Source: Tautonia sociabilis (GTDB taxonomy: Bacteria; Planctomycetota; Planctomycetia; Isosphaerales; Isosphaeraceae). Taken from it: DNA of 64,000 nucleotides. The position numbers and the translations under genes were made by a program. The notes beneath the pieces were generated by a model. It was not told where the DNA came from and did not search any database. It saw only the letters and a program-made list of their open reading frames with translations. The stretch is from the NCBI RefSeq assembly GCF_003977685.1, contig NZ_RYZH01000033.1, positions 17,803 through 81,802 on the forward strand. The letters are read 5' to 3'. Positions 38,734 through 48,408 of the stretch are shown here, piece by piece; positions within the stretch are counted from its first letter, which is position 1, and each line of letters begins with the position of its first letter.

Positions 38734-40908
38734 ATGCCCCGGACGCCGGCCCTGCTGCTCATCCCCCTCGCCGTCCTCGCCTCGACGACGGCCCGATCGG
38801 CCGACGACCCACCCCTGGCCGAGTATTTCCTGGCCGAGGTCGACCGGATCACCACCGAGCCGCTGCTTGGCATCGACTCGCTCGATCAGTGGCAGGCCCG
38901 CCGCCCTGAGCTCCAGCGCCGGCTTCGCTCGATGATCGGCCTCGACCCGATACCCGAGCGGACCGACCTGAAGGTCGAGATCCGAGGCACGGTCGAGCGT
39001 CCCGACTTCGTCGTCGAACGCCTGCTCTACCAGTCTTCCCCCGGACTGTACGTCACCGCGAACCTCTACCGGCCGAAGCAGGTTGACGGGAAGCTCCCGG
39101 CCGTCCTCTATGTCTGTGGTCACGCCAGTGTGGTCCAGGACGGCGTGATCTACGGGTGCAAGGCCCATTATCAGCACCACGCCGCGTGGTACGCCGCCAA
39201 CGGCTACGTCTGCCTCGTGGTCGACACCCTCCAGCTCGGCGAGATCCCCGGCCTGCACCACGGCACCTACCGCGAGGGGAAATGGTGGTGGCAGTCGCTC
39301 GGCTACACCCCCACCGGGATCGAGGTCTGGAACGCCATCCGAGCCGTCGATTACTTGCAGTCCCGCCCCGAGGTCGACCCCGATCGCATCGGGGTCAGCG
39401 GCCGATCCGGCGGGGGGGCGATCTCCTGGTACCTCGGCGCCGTCGACGACCGCCTCGCCGCGGTCATCCCCGTGGCCGGCATCACCGACCTGCACGACCA
39501 CCTTGTCGAGGGCGGCCCCACCGGCGACTACCCCAATGGAGTCGTCGAGGGGCACTGCGACTGCATGTACCTCGTCAACACCGACCGCTGGGACTTCGAC
39601 GTGGTCGCCGCCCTGGTCGCCCCCAAGCCCCTGCTGGTCGAGAACACCGACCGCGACCCCATCTTCCCCGAGGCCGGCGTCCGCCGCATCTATGAGCAAT
39701 TACAAAAGGTCTACTCCTGGTACGACGCCTCCGACCGCCTCGGCCTTGTCGTCGGCGAGGGAGGCCACCAGGATACCGAGGAGATCCGCCACCCTTCCTA
39801 TGCCTTCATGAACACCTGGCTCAAGGGTGAGCCGACCGACCCTGCCGACATCGACGAGCCCGACCGCCACGTGCCCATCGAATTGCTCAAAGTGCTCGAA
39901 CCCGACGAGCCCATCCCCGCCGATTCCCGCAACGCCTCCATCGACGAGTCGTTCGTCCCCGCCGCCGAGCCCCCTCCCGTCCCCGCCACCGAATCGGAAT
40001 GGCAGATCCTCCGGGATCGCTGGATGTCCCTCCTCCGCACCGAGGTCTTCGCCGGCTGGCCCGACGAGGACGCCGCCGGTCCCCTCGACGCGGAGATCGC
40101 CTTCGAGCGTGAGGTTCCCGTCCTTGATCGCCGCGCCCGGGCGATCGACTTCACCGCCCAACCCGGCATCCGCCTTCGCGCCTACCTCACCTGGCCCGCC
40201 AATCAGGATGCCCCCGCCGGCCCGGCCCGCGTGCTCGTCCTCGGCGAGGACTCCTGGGACGACCTCCTCCCTTGGGTCGAGCTCATCGAGGGCCGAGCCG
40301 ACGACGCTCAACAGGACGAACTCCGCCAGCTCCTGGCCCGGATCGAGGACCCGCAGTCTCCCCAGGAGATCCTGAGCGAGCATCCCTTCCTCTTCCTGCT
40401 CGCCGCCGCCGCCGACCCCGGCCCGCTGGCAATCGTCCTCCCTCGAGGGGTCGGACCCTCCTCGTGGGAGGACGGCCGGCAGGACACCCACATCCGTCGC
40501 CGCTTCGCCCTCCTCGGCCAGACGCTTGACGGCATGCGTGCGTTCGATGTCCGCCGCGCTCTCGGCGCCCTCGCCTCCCCCGAGGCCGGCCTCGGAGCCG
40601 AGTCCCCCCGGTTCGTGCTCTACGCCCGGGGCGAGGCCGTGCCAGTCGCCCTCTGGGCCGCTGTCTTCGAGCCCGAGGATTCGGTCGTGATGGTCGCGCT
40701 CTTCGACCCGCCCTCCTCGATCCGGGACGGGCCCGCCTTCCTCAACCTTTCCCGGGTGCTCGACCCGCCCCAGGCCGTCGCGCTGCTCGGCCCTCGTCTC
40801 GTCCTGATCCAAGGCGACGAGCCCGGTGCATATTCCTGGGTCATCGAGGCCGCCCGATCGCTCGGGACCGGACTCCTCCCCCGGATCGTCGGCCTCGAAG
40901 CGCCCTGA
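38734..40908 (+). CDS. Secreted alpha/beta-hydrolase, acetylxylan-esterase-like
   Basis: The 724-residue protein has a signal peptide ending near TTARSA. Residues about 80-370 form an alpha/beta hydrolase: PAVLYVCGHASVVQDGVIYGCKAHYQHHAAWYA, GRSGGG with nucleophile Ser225, an Asp in VENTDRDPIFPEAG, and His345 in GEGGHQD. This arrangement matches planctomycete acetylxylan-esterase/prolyl-oligopeptidase-like enzymes for plant or algal polysaccharide decoration. The second half (about 430-724) has weaker similarity to another alpha/beta hydrolase domain with no clear Ser motif. GGAGG precedes ATG 38734. It is 35 bases after the ABC permease gene. Confidence 0.82.
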   Translation: MPRTPALLLIPLAVLASTTARSADDPPLAEYFLAEVDRITTEPLLGIDSLDQWQARRPELQRRLRSMIGLDPIPERTDLKVEIRGTVERPDFVVERLLYQSSPGLYVTANLYRPKQVDGKLPAVLYVCGHASVVQDGVIYGCKAHYQHHAAWYAANGYVCLVVDTLQLGEIPGLHHGTYREGKWWWQSLGYTPTGIEVWNAIRAVDYLQSRPEVDPDRIGVSGRSGGGAISWYLGAVDDRLAAVIPVAGITDLHDHLVEGGPTGDYPNGVVEGHCDCMYLVNTDRWDFDVVAALVAPKPLLVENTDRDPIFPEAGVRRIYEQLQKVYSWYDASDRLGLVVGEGGHQDTEEIRHPSYAFMNTWLKGEPTDPADIDEPDRHVPIELLKVLEPDEPIPADSRNASIDESFVPAAEPPPVPATESEWQILRDRWMSLLRTEVFAGWPDEDAAGPLDAEIAFEREVPVLDRRARAIDFTAQPGIRLRAYLTWPANQDAPAGPARVLVLGEDSWDDLLPWVELIEGRADDAQQDELRQLLARIEDPQSPQEILSEHPFLFLLAAAADPGPLAIVLPRGVGPSSWEDGRQDTHIRRRFALLGQTLDGMRAFDVRRALGALASPEAGLGAESPRFVLYARGEAVPVALWAAVFEPEDSVVMVALFDPPSSIRDGPAFLNLSRVLDPPQAVALLGPRLVLIQGDEPGAYSWVIEAARSLGTGLLPRIVGLEAP

Positions 40909-40936
40909 CGGCGGCCACCCTGAGGGATCGTCCCGT

Positions 40937-41620
40937 TCAGCCTCCGTCGGCCCGGGGCGATCCCAGTTCCCGAACGCTCAGGTCCTTGAACTCCACCCGG
41001 CCATCGTGGCACTGCAAGCCGATCCGGCCGGCGGTCCGCTTCAGGCCGGTATGCTCCTCCTCCAGCTCGGGATGCTGATCGAGCCGGTCGTCAACGACCG
41101 TCGCCCCGTTCAGGAGGATCGCCAGGCGGGGGCCTTCCAGTCGGATTGCCAGGTCGTTCCACTCGCCGACCGGCTTCAGGTGGCCGGGCTCGGCCGGGGC
41201 GACGTGGTAGAGCGAACCGCAGCGCTGCCAAGGCTGGATCGAGGCGTATCTCGGATGCGGGTCGTCGAGGATCTGGATCTCCATCCCGGTCCGGGAGATA
41301 TGTGAGGTATCCGCCGGAGCCCTCAGGTAGACTCCCGAGTTGCTCCCCGGCTCGACGATCCGGAACCGGAGCCTCAATTCGAAGTCGCCGTAGTCCCTCC
41401 TCGTGCCGATCCAGCCGCCTCCCTCGCCATCCATCACGATCGCGCCGTCCTCGACCCGCCACGCTTCCGGATTCCGGCCGCCGAAGCGTTCCCAGCCGTC
41501 GAGCGAGACGCCGTCGAAGAGGGGCAGGAGACCGGCGTCCCCCTCCTGGACCGATGTTGGTGCGTCGTCGCCGCCGAGCAGGGCGACGGCGATCAGGCAG
41601 GGCAGCGCGGGGCTCATCAT
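40937..41620 (-). CDS. DUF1080 secreted protein (3-keto-disaccharide hydrolase-like)
   Basis: A 227-residue protein with a short signal peptide (PALPCLIAVALLGG), then the DUF1080 laminin-G-like beta-sandwich: LPLFDGVSLDGWERFG, WRVEDGAIVMDGEGGGWIGTRRDYGDFELRLRFRI, SNSGVYLRAP, GMEIQILDD and EWNDLAIRLEGPRLAILLNGATVVDD. Some family members hydrolyse 3-keto-glucosides; most are untested. GGAGGA lies nine bases before ATG 41620. It is convergent with the esterase gene, 28 bases apart. Confidence 0.88.
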   Translation of the reverse strand: MMSPALPCLIAVALLGGDDAPTSVQEGDAGLLPLFDGVSLDGWERFGGRNPEAWRVEDGAIVMDGEGGGWIGTRRDYGDFELRLRFRIVEPGSNSGVYLRAPADTSHISRTGMEIQILDDPHPRYASIQPWQRCGSLYHVAPAEPGHLKPVGEWNDLAIRLEGPRLAILLNGATVVDDRLDQHPELEEEHTGLKRTAGRIGLQCHDGRVEFKDLSVRELGSPRADGG

Positions 41621-41854
41621 GGGACGCGGTCCTCCGAGGGCCTCCGGGCGAGGCGAGGTCGCCCGTCGGCTTCGCGATGGCGGGAACCGTGGCTCGACTC
41701 GACGGAGCAAACGGCGTCATCCCGAGGGAGATGAACGCTGAATGATGCCGGAGCGCCCCCGCCCGGCACAATCCCCGAGTCCGGCTCCCTCTCCCGATCA
41801 TCCGGCAATCGGCATCCGGCTCCCTCGCCCCCGGACGGACGCTCCCTCGCCGCC

Positions 41855-42181
41855 TCAGGTCGATCCCCACGGCCGAACAATCGCCGCCGCCTCGAGACTC
41901 GGATCGTCCAGATCGGTGACCCGGAATCTCAGGCCCGGCTCGACCGGCACGGGCAGCGCGAGCTTGAACCGGATGCAGGTGCAGTCCCGCTCGCTCAGCG
42001 ACGCTAGTGGATGCCTTCGGATGACGGTCGCCTCCACGTCCGCCGTCCGGATGTGGACGGCCCAGGCCGATCCTTCCACGCAACGCGCCAGGAACTCGTC
42101 GATCCGGTTTGGATCGCTCACTGTGACCAGCGCATCCACTCGGTCGACTTCCCTCGCGTCGGGGTCGCTGTTCCCGGGCAT
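41855..42181 (-). CDS. Unknown 108-residue protein with a translation-factor-barrel-like C-terminus
   Basis: I do not recognise the family. The first half holds an Asp/Arg-rich DPNRIDEFLARCVEGSAWAVHIRTADVEATV; the second half reads IRFKLALPVPVEPGLRFRVTDL then LEAAAIVRPW, which resembles the L-x-x-P-x-x-x-E-x-G-x-RF beta-barrel segment of EF-Tu-like proteins. No signal peptide. GGGAGAG precedes ATG 42181 by seven bases, and composition looks coding. The gene 126 bases upstream (42308-43513) is on the same strand and could be co-transcribed. Confidence 0.6.
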   Translation of the reverse strand: MPGNSDPDAREVDRVDALVTVSDPNRIDEFLARCVEGSAWAVHIRTADVEATVIRRHPLASLSERDCTCIRFKLALPVPVEPGLRFRVTDLDDPSLEAAAIVRPWGST

Positions 42182-42307
42182 CAGTCGCTCTCCCGTGCAA
42201 GGGACTGGGGGCAGGGTCGGGGACGGGATGCGGTCGATCAGCCGGCTTCCCGCTTCAGCCATCCGGCATGCCGGCCCCCCCCTCGACCCATTCTCCCCTC
42301 AGGCCGC

Positions 42308-43513
42308 TCACCCTCCACCGTGGGACCGCTGCGCGATCGCCGCCGCGTACGAAACGAGGTCGCCCCCCGATCGAGCGAACCGGGCCAGGAGATCGGGGCG
42401 ATCCGCTTCCCGGCAGAGCTGCACGAGCCCCGGGCAGAGGAGCATGGTTTCCGGCACTCCTCGGAGGTGCTCCGCGGCCAGCGGGATGGCCTCCTCGCGG
42501 CGGCCGAGACGATCGAGCAGGCGAACGAGGATCTGGGCCGGCAGCGTGGCGGCCAGGTCGTTGCCGTGGGAGCCCGGCGCCGAGAGCTTGGCGCGGAAGT
42601 GGGCGACGGCGGCGTCCTCGTCCTCGCCAAGCAGCGCCCGCAGATAAATCGCATGGTCCTCGTACAGGAGTTCGAACGGCGGGTCCCCCTCATACCGGTG
42701 CCGGTCGCTGAGGCGACGGCCGTACTCGGTCAAGGAGACCGCCAGCCGAATCGTCTCCGGGTCGCGGAGCAGGGGGGACATGCGGACAACGGCCGCCAGG
42801 TGAGACGTATCGATGTGATACGAGTCGTCGTCGAACAGCCAGTCGTTCCCCTCCAGCAGCTCCGGGATCGACGCCGACTCCGGCGGTTCCGGGCGTCCGG
42901 AACGGCTGATCTCGACGCGCAGGCTGTACCGGAGCTGGTCATGCAGGTGTCGGACCAGCCGGTCGGCGCAGGGGGCTCGGATCTCCTCATCCGGCGGGAG
43001 CTGCTCGAACGCGGTGATCGCCGAGCACGGCCCGTAGGACTCCAGGACCAGCTCGAACCCCCGGCGGGGGTTGACCCCGTGCTGCAGGGCCAGTTCCATG
43101 AGGTTCCCCAGCACCTGGGCGTCGGTGGCGGCCGGGTCGACCGCCTCGATCGCCTCGGCCACGGGCTCCTTCTCGCCGATGGCCCGGAAGTACGGCCAGC
43201 AGCCCAGGATGTCCCCGGCTTCCAGGCGCTTCCGCCCCACGGCGCGCAGGGCCTCGATGTAGCGATCCTCATACCGCGATCGCTGCGGCTCGGGCAGGCC
43301 CGAAAGCCCGCTCGGGGGCAGGGCGGGCAGGCCCAGCTCCAGCCGGGCCTTCAGCAAGAGGGCGTCGAGCAGCGCCCTCGGGTCGTCGCCCGAATCCAGC
43401 CGAGCGATGAGCCGATCGGCCGCGGCGATCGGGCCTCCCTCGGCGAGGGCCCGGTCAAGCTCCTCGAACACGAGATCGTCATCGACCCGGTCCTTGAGCG
43501 TCGCGTCGTTCAT
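42308..43513 (-). CDS. Unknown soluble helical protein (planctomycete-type)
   Basis: A 401-residue protein without signal peptide or membrane helix. It is mostly helical and slightly acidic, with TPR/HEAT-like spacing (AADRLIARLDSGDDPRALLDALLLKARLEL, GRKRLEAGDILGCWPYFRAIGEKEPVAEAIEAV, YEDHAIYLRALLGEDEDAAVAHFRAKL, ILVRLLDRLGRREEAIPLAAEHL). I cannot name a family or catalytic site. GAGGA precedes ATG 43513 and the codon usage agrees with neighbouring genes. A scaffold or regulatory role is a guess. Confidence 0.65.
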   Translation of the reverse strand: MNDATLKDRVDDDLVFEELDRALAEGGPIAAADRLIARLDSGDDPRALLDALLLKARLELGLPALPPSGLSGLPEPQRSRYEDRYIEALRAVGRKRLEAGDILGCWPYFRAIGEKEPVAEAIEAVDPAATDAQVLGNLMELALQHGVNPRRGFELVLESYGPCSAITAFEQLPPDEEIRAPCADRLVRHLHDQLRYSLRVEISRSGRPEPPESASIPELLEGNDWLFDDDSYHIDTSHLAAVVRMSPLLRDPETIRLAVSLTEYGRRLSDRHRYEGDPPFELLYEDHAIYLRALLGEDEDAAVAHFRAKLSAPGSHGNDLAATLPAQILVRLLDRLGRREEAIPLAAEHLRGVPETMLLCPGLVQLCREADRPDLLARFARSGGDLVSYAAAIAQRSHGGG

Positions 43514-43730
43514 CGGTCCTCAGGGGCTTTCGGTTCGCGGTTCCGGGGCGATTGGTCGTCGATCCCTCCATTGTCCCCGCCCTCGGCGGAGGATGGCAAG
43601 GTGGTCGGGCCGTCGGGATCGGATCGGGCATCGATCCCTCCGAATCGGATGGCCGACGGATGGGAGGCCCACCCCGATCCCGGGCCCCGTCTCTCCTCCC
43701 CTGGGTCTTCGAGGGAATGCCCTCCCCGCT

Positions 43731-44690
43731 CTACTCCGCGTCCGCCTTCCTCGGGTCCGGCGCCGAGAGGGGGGCTCCCGGCGGATCGGCATCGAGCCGG
43801 GCCCCTTCGGAACGCTTCCAGGTGTCCCAGCAGCGGTGGTTGTAGCAGTCCACCAGCGTCTGGCAGATCTCGTCGAGGGAGTCGGTCACGATCAGCAGAT
43901 TCAGGTCCTCGGGCGAGATGAGCCCCTCGGCGAGCATCGTCGATTCGATCCAGTCGAGCATCCCGCGCCAGTAATTCGAGCCGTAGAGGACGATCGGGAA
44001 GCGGCTGATCTTGCGGGTCTGTACCAGGGTGAGGGCCTCGAACAGCTCGTCCAGTGTGCCGAAGCCGCCTGGGAAGATCACGAACCCCTCGGTGTACTTC
44101 ACGAACATCGTCTTGCGGACGAAGAAGTATCGGAAGTTGACCGCGAGGTTCGCATACGGGTTGCCCTGCTGCTCGAACGGCAGCTCGATGTTGCAGCCGA
44201 TCGACAGCCCGTCGGCCTCCGAGGCCCCCCGGTTGGCCGCCTCCATGATGCCCGGGCCCCCCCCCGTAATGACGGCAAAGCCGGTGGCGGCCAGGCGACG
44301 CCCCAGCTCTCTGGCCGCCTCGTACCAGGGGTGGCCCTCGGCAATCCGGGCCGAGCCGAAGACGGCGACCGCCGCCCCGACCTCCGCCAGGGCGTTGAAC
44401 CCCATCACGAACTCCCCCTGAATGCGGAGCACCCGCCAAGGGTCGGTGTGGGTGAACCGCCCTTGCTCGGGGGCGATGGGGGAGGGGGCCTCGGGCCTCG
44501 GATGGTTCAGCAGCTCCTCATCCTCGGTCGGCCTCCGGTGCCTCTGGGCGCGGGAGTGCCGCTCCCGAAGCGAAGCCAGGTCGGGCGGCCCCCCGCCCTC
44601 GGGCCCAACCGGCGGCATGCCGATCGGATCGACACGCCCGCCGTCGTGAATCTGTCTGTCCGGGACCTCCTCGCGATCGCGGCGGCTCAT
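43731..44690 (-). CDS. LOG-family protein (nucleoside-5'-monophosphate phosphoribohydrolase)
   Basis: LOG proteins remove ribose-5-phosphate from nucleotides, releasing free bases such as cytokinins. The 319-residue protein has the motifs VITGGGPGIMEAANRGA and PGGFGTLDELFEALTLVQT, and a conserved approach AVAVFGSARIAEGHPWYEAARELG. The N-terminal ~90 residues (with RHRRPTEDEELL and the linker before GRFTHTDPWRVLRI) form a charged extension typical of long bacterial LOGs, not of plant ones. GGAG precedes ATG 44690. A purine-salvage role is likely in bacteria. Confidence 0.88.
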   Translation of the reverse strand: MSRRDREEVPDRQIHDGGRVDPIGMPPVGPEGGGPPDLASLRERHSRAQRHRRPTEDEELLNHPRPEAPSPIAPEQGRFTHTDPWRVLRIQGEFVMGFNALAEVGAAVAVFGSARIAEGHPWYEAARELGRRLAATGFAVITGGGPGIMEAANRGASEADGLSIGCNIELPFEQQGNPYANLAVNFRYFFVRKTMFVKYTEGFVIFPGGFGTLDELFEALTLVQTRKISRFPIVLYGSNYWRGMLDWIESTMLAEGLISPEDLNLLIVTDSLDEICQTLVDCYNHRCWDTWKRSEGARLDADPPGAPLSAPDPRKADAE

Positions 44691-45111
44691 ACGTCGTCTC
44701 CGTCGCCCCGGGCGCCGGGGCTCCCCTGAGTGTTGGATCCGCCCCCTCCGGGCCGATCGGCCCCGGGGCCTCGCCCTCTCGGAATCATACGCGGGCCGGG
44801 CGTCCGCGTCCCCGGGCGCCGCAAATCCAACCCAATAAAGACATCTAAAAAACATACGACCGTTGAAGGCAAGGCGTCGTCGAGTCTCCCCCGCCCCACT
44901 CCCACGCCGGGAAAACGCGAGTCGGGCTCAACTCCTCCCAGACCTTACGCTTGCGTCCCCCGCTTCGACCCCGCCGCAACCGCCCTCCCGCCGCACCCGC
45001 CGGAGATGGCTTGACGCCGCCTGGCCCGACCATCAGGATGAACCGATCGCCGGACGAGGGGCCCCTGGCCCCCCCCCGGCCCCCTCCGACGACTCCGTGG
45101 AGCTACAGACC
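44691..45111. other. Divergent intergenic region, 421 bp
   Basis: Separates the minus-strand LOG gene from the plus-strand DUF1080 gene. An A/T-rich island at about 44820-44875 (AATAAAG, TCTAAAAAAC) stands out and is the likely promoter area for one or both genes, but no clean -35/-10 pair could be set. No gene seen. Confidence 0.5.
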
Positions 45112-45849
45112 ATGCGGTCGACGATCGGGATCGGATGCCTCGTGCTCGCCCTTGCCGGGACGAGCTTCGCCCAGTACGGGGACCTCGGCGACCTGGACGT
45201 TGCCCGACCCGAGGACCGACAGGACGTCTCGCCCACGCCTCCTCCCGAGGGGGCCATCGTGCTGTTCGACGGCACCAGCCTCGACCACTGGGTCCAGATC
45301 GACGGCCAGCCCCCGGCCTGGCAGCTCGTTGAAGGAGGCGCGATGCAGGCCCCCGCCCGCGGCGGCGAGTTCGGTATCATGACACACCAGCGCTTCGGCG
45401 GCCGCTACAAGCTTCATGTCGAGTTCCGGGTCCCCTACATGCCCGACGAATCCGGCCAGGGACGAGGCAACAGCGGCGTCTACAATCAGGGTCGCTACGA
45501 GGTCCAGGTGCTTGACAGCTACGGCATCTCCGATCCCCAATCCAACGACTGCGGCGCGATCTACGAGGTGGCCGCCCCGCTCGTCAACGCCTGCAAGGCG
45601 CCGACCGTCTGGCAAAGCTACGACATCGACTTCCGCGCCCCCGTCTTCCGGAACGGCGAGAAGGTCGAGCCCGCCCGGATCACCGTCTACCAGAACGGCA
45701 CGCTGATCCAGGACGACGTGGCCATCCCGGTCGACAACACCCGGGCCGGCCTCGGCGGCGACCCCAGCACCCCCGGCCCGCTCCACCTGCAGGATCACAC
45801 GAACCCGGTCCAGTATCGAAATATCTGGCTCCTGCCGATCGACGATTGA
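45112..45849 (+). CDS. DUF1080 secreted protein (3-keto-disaccharide hydrolase-like), second copy
   Basis: The 245-residue protein has a signal peptide (TIGIGCLVLALAGTSFA) and the DUF1080 fold: IVLFDGTSLDHWVQIDG, AWQLVEGGAMQAP, GGEFGIMTHQRFGGRYKLHVEFRV, GNSGVYNQGRYEVQVLDSYG and QSYDIDFRAPVF. Compared with the copy at 40937-41620 it has the motif NDCGAIYEVAAPLVNACKAPTVWQSY typical of the subgroup annotated as secreted glycosyl hydrolases. GGAG lies 11 bases before ATG 45112. A Gfo/Idh/MocA oxidoreductase gene lies next on the same strand, the common partner for 3-keto-sugar chemistry. Confidence 0.9.
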   Translation: MRSTIGIGCLVLALAGTSFAQYGDLGDLDVARPEDRQDVSPTPPPEGAIVLFDGTSLDHWVQIDGQPPAWQLVEGGAMQAPARGGEFGIMTHQRFGGRYKLHVEFRVPYMPDESGQGRGNSGVYNQGRYEVQVLDSYGISDPQSNDCGAIYEVAAPLVNACKAPTVWQSYDIDFRAPVFRNGEKVEPARITVYQNGTLIQDDVAIPVDNTRAGLGGDPSTPGPLHLQDHTNPVQYRNIWLLPIDD

Positions 45850-46597
45850 CGCCGATCACCAGGGGAACCCCGGGATTGATGCATGCCCATGAGCGCGGCC
45901 CTGGACCACGTCCCGACCGACCCGGCCGACGCCTCCCGAGTCGACTCGACCCGGCCGACGCCCGGCACGATCGTCGTCCCTGCCCGTCGCGACCCCGCGT
46001 CGGGACCGACCCGCCGGCCTCGGCCGGCCCCCTCGTCCGACGTCCGCCCTGGCCCCCTTCCGTCCGACCTCGCCCCCCGTGCCGAGGCCGGAGCCGAGCC
46101 CGATCGCCCGGCACCAGGGGGGCGGGCCGATCGACACCCGTAGGCCTCGGAGCCGTCCCCCGAACCCATCCGCTTCGACGATTCCCGCCCTCCCACTCCG
46201 GGGAGGTTGACTTCCGGACTCGAGGGGGCTCCCAGCCAATCGCGACCCGGATGTTCGGATCATCGACGACGTCTCGAACCGCAACGCAACCCGTCCGGAT
46301 CCGTCTTTCCCAGTGAACTCCGAACAACCCGAACCGGAGACTCGTCCCCACGACGAGGCCCCGGCTGGGCCCGATCGCGTCGCCCCGGCCCCCGGATCGA
46401 GCCCTCCCGAACGGTCGGCAAGGCCCACGAACGGGCCTCCGCAGGACCGGTCCTGGAGGGATCACCGGCCCCCGGATCCCGCCCGCCAGAGGTCCTCTCG
46501 CGCGACCAATGGCAGGACGGCGAATTGGCCGGCGATCGGACCGGCGGATCGGAGCGATCGAGTGGTTCCTCCCGGCCCGATGATGGAGAAGACCCAG
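45850..46597. other. Intergenic region, 748 bp
   Basis: Open frames on both strands here are Arg/Pro/Ser/Gly-rich and end in neighbouring genes; none has a convincing start, domain or bias. No strong hairpin or promoter identified. It may carry a long 5' leader of the oxidoreductase gene. Confidence 0.5.
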
Positions 46598-47893
46598 ATG
46601 ACCAGCGATGAGCACCGAGGGTTGAGTCGCCGTCGATTCCTCGGCCGGGCCGCCGGCCTGGGGGCCTCGGCCTGGGCCTTTCCCGCCCTCGTCCCGGCCC
46701 GAGCCTTCGGCGCCGCCGATCGAGTCCGCGTTGGCTTCATCGGGGTCCGCAACCAGGGGACGAACAATCTCAAGGCCCTCCTCTCCCGAGACGACGCCGA
46801 GGTGGCCGCACTCTGTGACGTCGACCGGGACGTGCTCGCCGCCGCCTCGAATCTCGTCTCCGACCGCCTCGGCCGGGTTGTCCCCTCGTTCCACGACTAT
46901 CGGGAATTGCTCGACCGACCCGACATCGACGCGGTGCTCATCACCACCCCCGACCACTGGCATGCCCTGCCCACCGTCCACGCCTGCCAGGCGGGCAAGG
47001 ACGTCTACTGCGAAAAGCCCCTGAGCCTGACGGTGGCCGAGGGCCGCACCATGGCCACCGCCGCCCGGACACACGACCGGGTCGTGCAGACCGGCTCTCA
47101 GCAGCGCTCCGCTCCCGAGTTCCGCCGCGCCGCCGAGGCCGTCCGCAACGGCCGCCTCGGGACCATCCGATCGATCACCGTCGGTCTGCCCGGCGTCAAC
47201 TTCGACGGCCCCGCCGTCCCCGACGCGGAGCCTCCCGCCGCCCTCGACTACAATTTCTGGCTCGGGCCCGCCCCCGACCGGCCGTACAACCCCAAGCAGG
47301 TCCACTACCTCTTCCGATTCTTCTGGCCCTACTCCGGCGGCCAGATGACCAACTTCGGGGCCCACCACCTCGACATCGTCCAGTGGGCCCTTGGCCGGGA
47401 TGACTCCGGCCCGGTTCACGTCGAGCCGGTTTCGGTCGAGTACCACCCCGAGGGATGGTATGAGGTGCCCCGGACAAGCGAAGTCGTTTACACGTATGAC
47501 GACGGCGTCCGGGTGCGCTGTCGCCAGGGGCTGGGCGACCCCAGCGGCATCCGCTTTGAAGGAACCGAGGGCTCGATCTTCGTCGCCCGGGGCCGGCTCC
47601 AGGCCGACCCGGAGGAGCTGCTCTCCGAGCCCAGCGGTCCGGACGCCGTCCGCCTGGAGGAGAGTCGCGACCACCACCAGAACTGGATCGATTGCATCCG
47701 AGAGCGACGCCGACCGATTTGCGACGTCGAGGTCGGGCACCGCTCGGCGACCCTCTGCCACCTGGGGAATATCGCCGCCCGGCTCGGTCGTTCGATCCGA
47801 TGGGATCCCGATCGAGAGACGATTCCTGGTGACTCGGAGGCCGGAGCGATGCTCTCCCGGCCCTACCGGAAGCCCTGGGCGCTGGACATCTGA
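46598..47893 (+). CDS. TAT-secreted Gfo/Idh/MocA-family oxidoreductase
   Basis: The 431-residue protein has a twin-arginine signal (LSRRRFLGRAAGLGASAWAFPALVPARAFG), a Rossmann NAD(P) fold (VRVGFIGVRNQGTNNL, VAALCDVDRD, ADAVLITTPDHWHALP) and the catalytic EKP in DVYCEKPLSLT, followed by GSQQRSAPEFRRAAEAVRNGRLG and a C-terminal beta-sheet domain with NFGAHHLDIVQWALG. It should act in the periplasm on sugars or similar polyols with a tightly bound nicotinamide cofactor. ATG 46598 is chosen since GGAG lies nine bases upstream; ATG 46580 is an alternative. Confidence 0.93.
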   Translation: MTSDEHRGLSRRRFLGRAAGLGASAWAFPALVPARAFGAADRVRVGFIGVRNQGTNNLKALLSRDDAEVAALCDVDRDVLAAASNLVSDRLGRVVPSFHDYRELLDRPDIDAVLITTPDHWHALPTVHACQAGKDVYCEKPLSLTVAEGRTMATAARTHDRVVQTGSQQRSAPEFRRAAEAVRNGRLGTIRSITVGLPGVNFDGPAVPDAEPPAALDYNFWLGPAPDRPYNPKQVHYLFRFFWPYSGGQMTNFGAHHLDIVQWALGRDDSGPVHVEPVSVEYHPEGWYEVPRTSEVVYTYDDGVRVRCRQGLGDPSGIRFEGTEGSIFVARGRLQADPEELLSEPSGPDAVRLEESRDHHQNWIDCIRERRRPICDVEVGHRSATLCHLGNIAARLGRSIRWDPDRETIPGDSEAGAMLSRPYRKPWALDI

Positions 47894-48408
47894 TCGCTCG
47901 GCCCCGTCGAGATCAAGCGCATCGGCCCGGCCGGTGGCGAGCCAGTGGGTCGGCCCCGGGCCTGGAATACGGTTTGTTGAAGAAGCATCGGCGCCCGAAT
48001 TGGGTGCCGAAGGGAGGAGAGCGTCCGTGGCGAGCGAAATCGAACGGCCGTCGAGCGGGGTCCGGTTCCCCCGGCGGGTCGGGTCTCATCGGTCGCGACA
48101 GGGCGGGTGGCCGGTCCCGGGGATCGCTGGGAGCGGGGCTCACCGCCACCCTCGGCGCCGGCCGATGGATGACGACACGTCGCGCGGGTTGGGCCGCGAT
48201 CGCGAGGCACGCCATGTCTGACTCGGACACTGACACCGGGAGGCGGGGGGCCTCCAATCCGGCCCTCTCCCGGAGCCATCGGGAGTCGGCCTGCCTCCGC
48301 TCCCATGCCGGCGCACTGCCGACGGTCCCCGAGGGCCGGCCCGTCCCGACCGAAGCCGATCCAAACCCCCTCGCCCCGGCGAGGGGGGGACGCAAGGAGC
48401 CAATCCGC
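47894..48408. other. Intergenic region, 515 bp
   Basis: No gene supported. Frames through the region lack a domain or clear start. The last 15 bases hold the AGGAG ribosome-binding site of the next gene. Confidence 0.5.

Noticed and set aside
45795..46196. 133-residue minus-strand frame in the gap before the Gfo/Idh gene
   Set aside because: Low-complexity Gly/Arg/Ser, overlaps the end of the DUF1080 gene, no ribosome-binding site.
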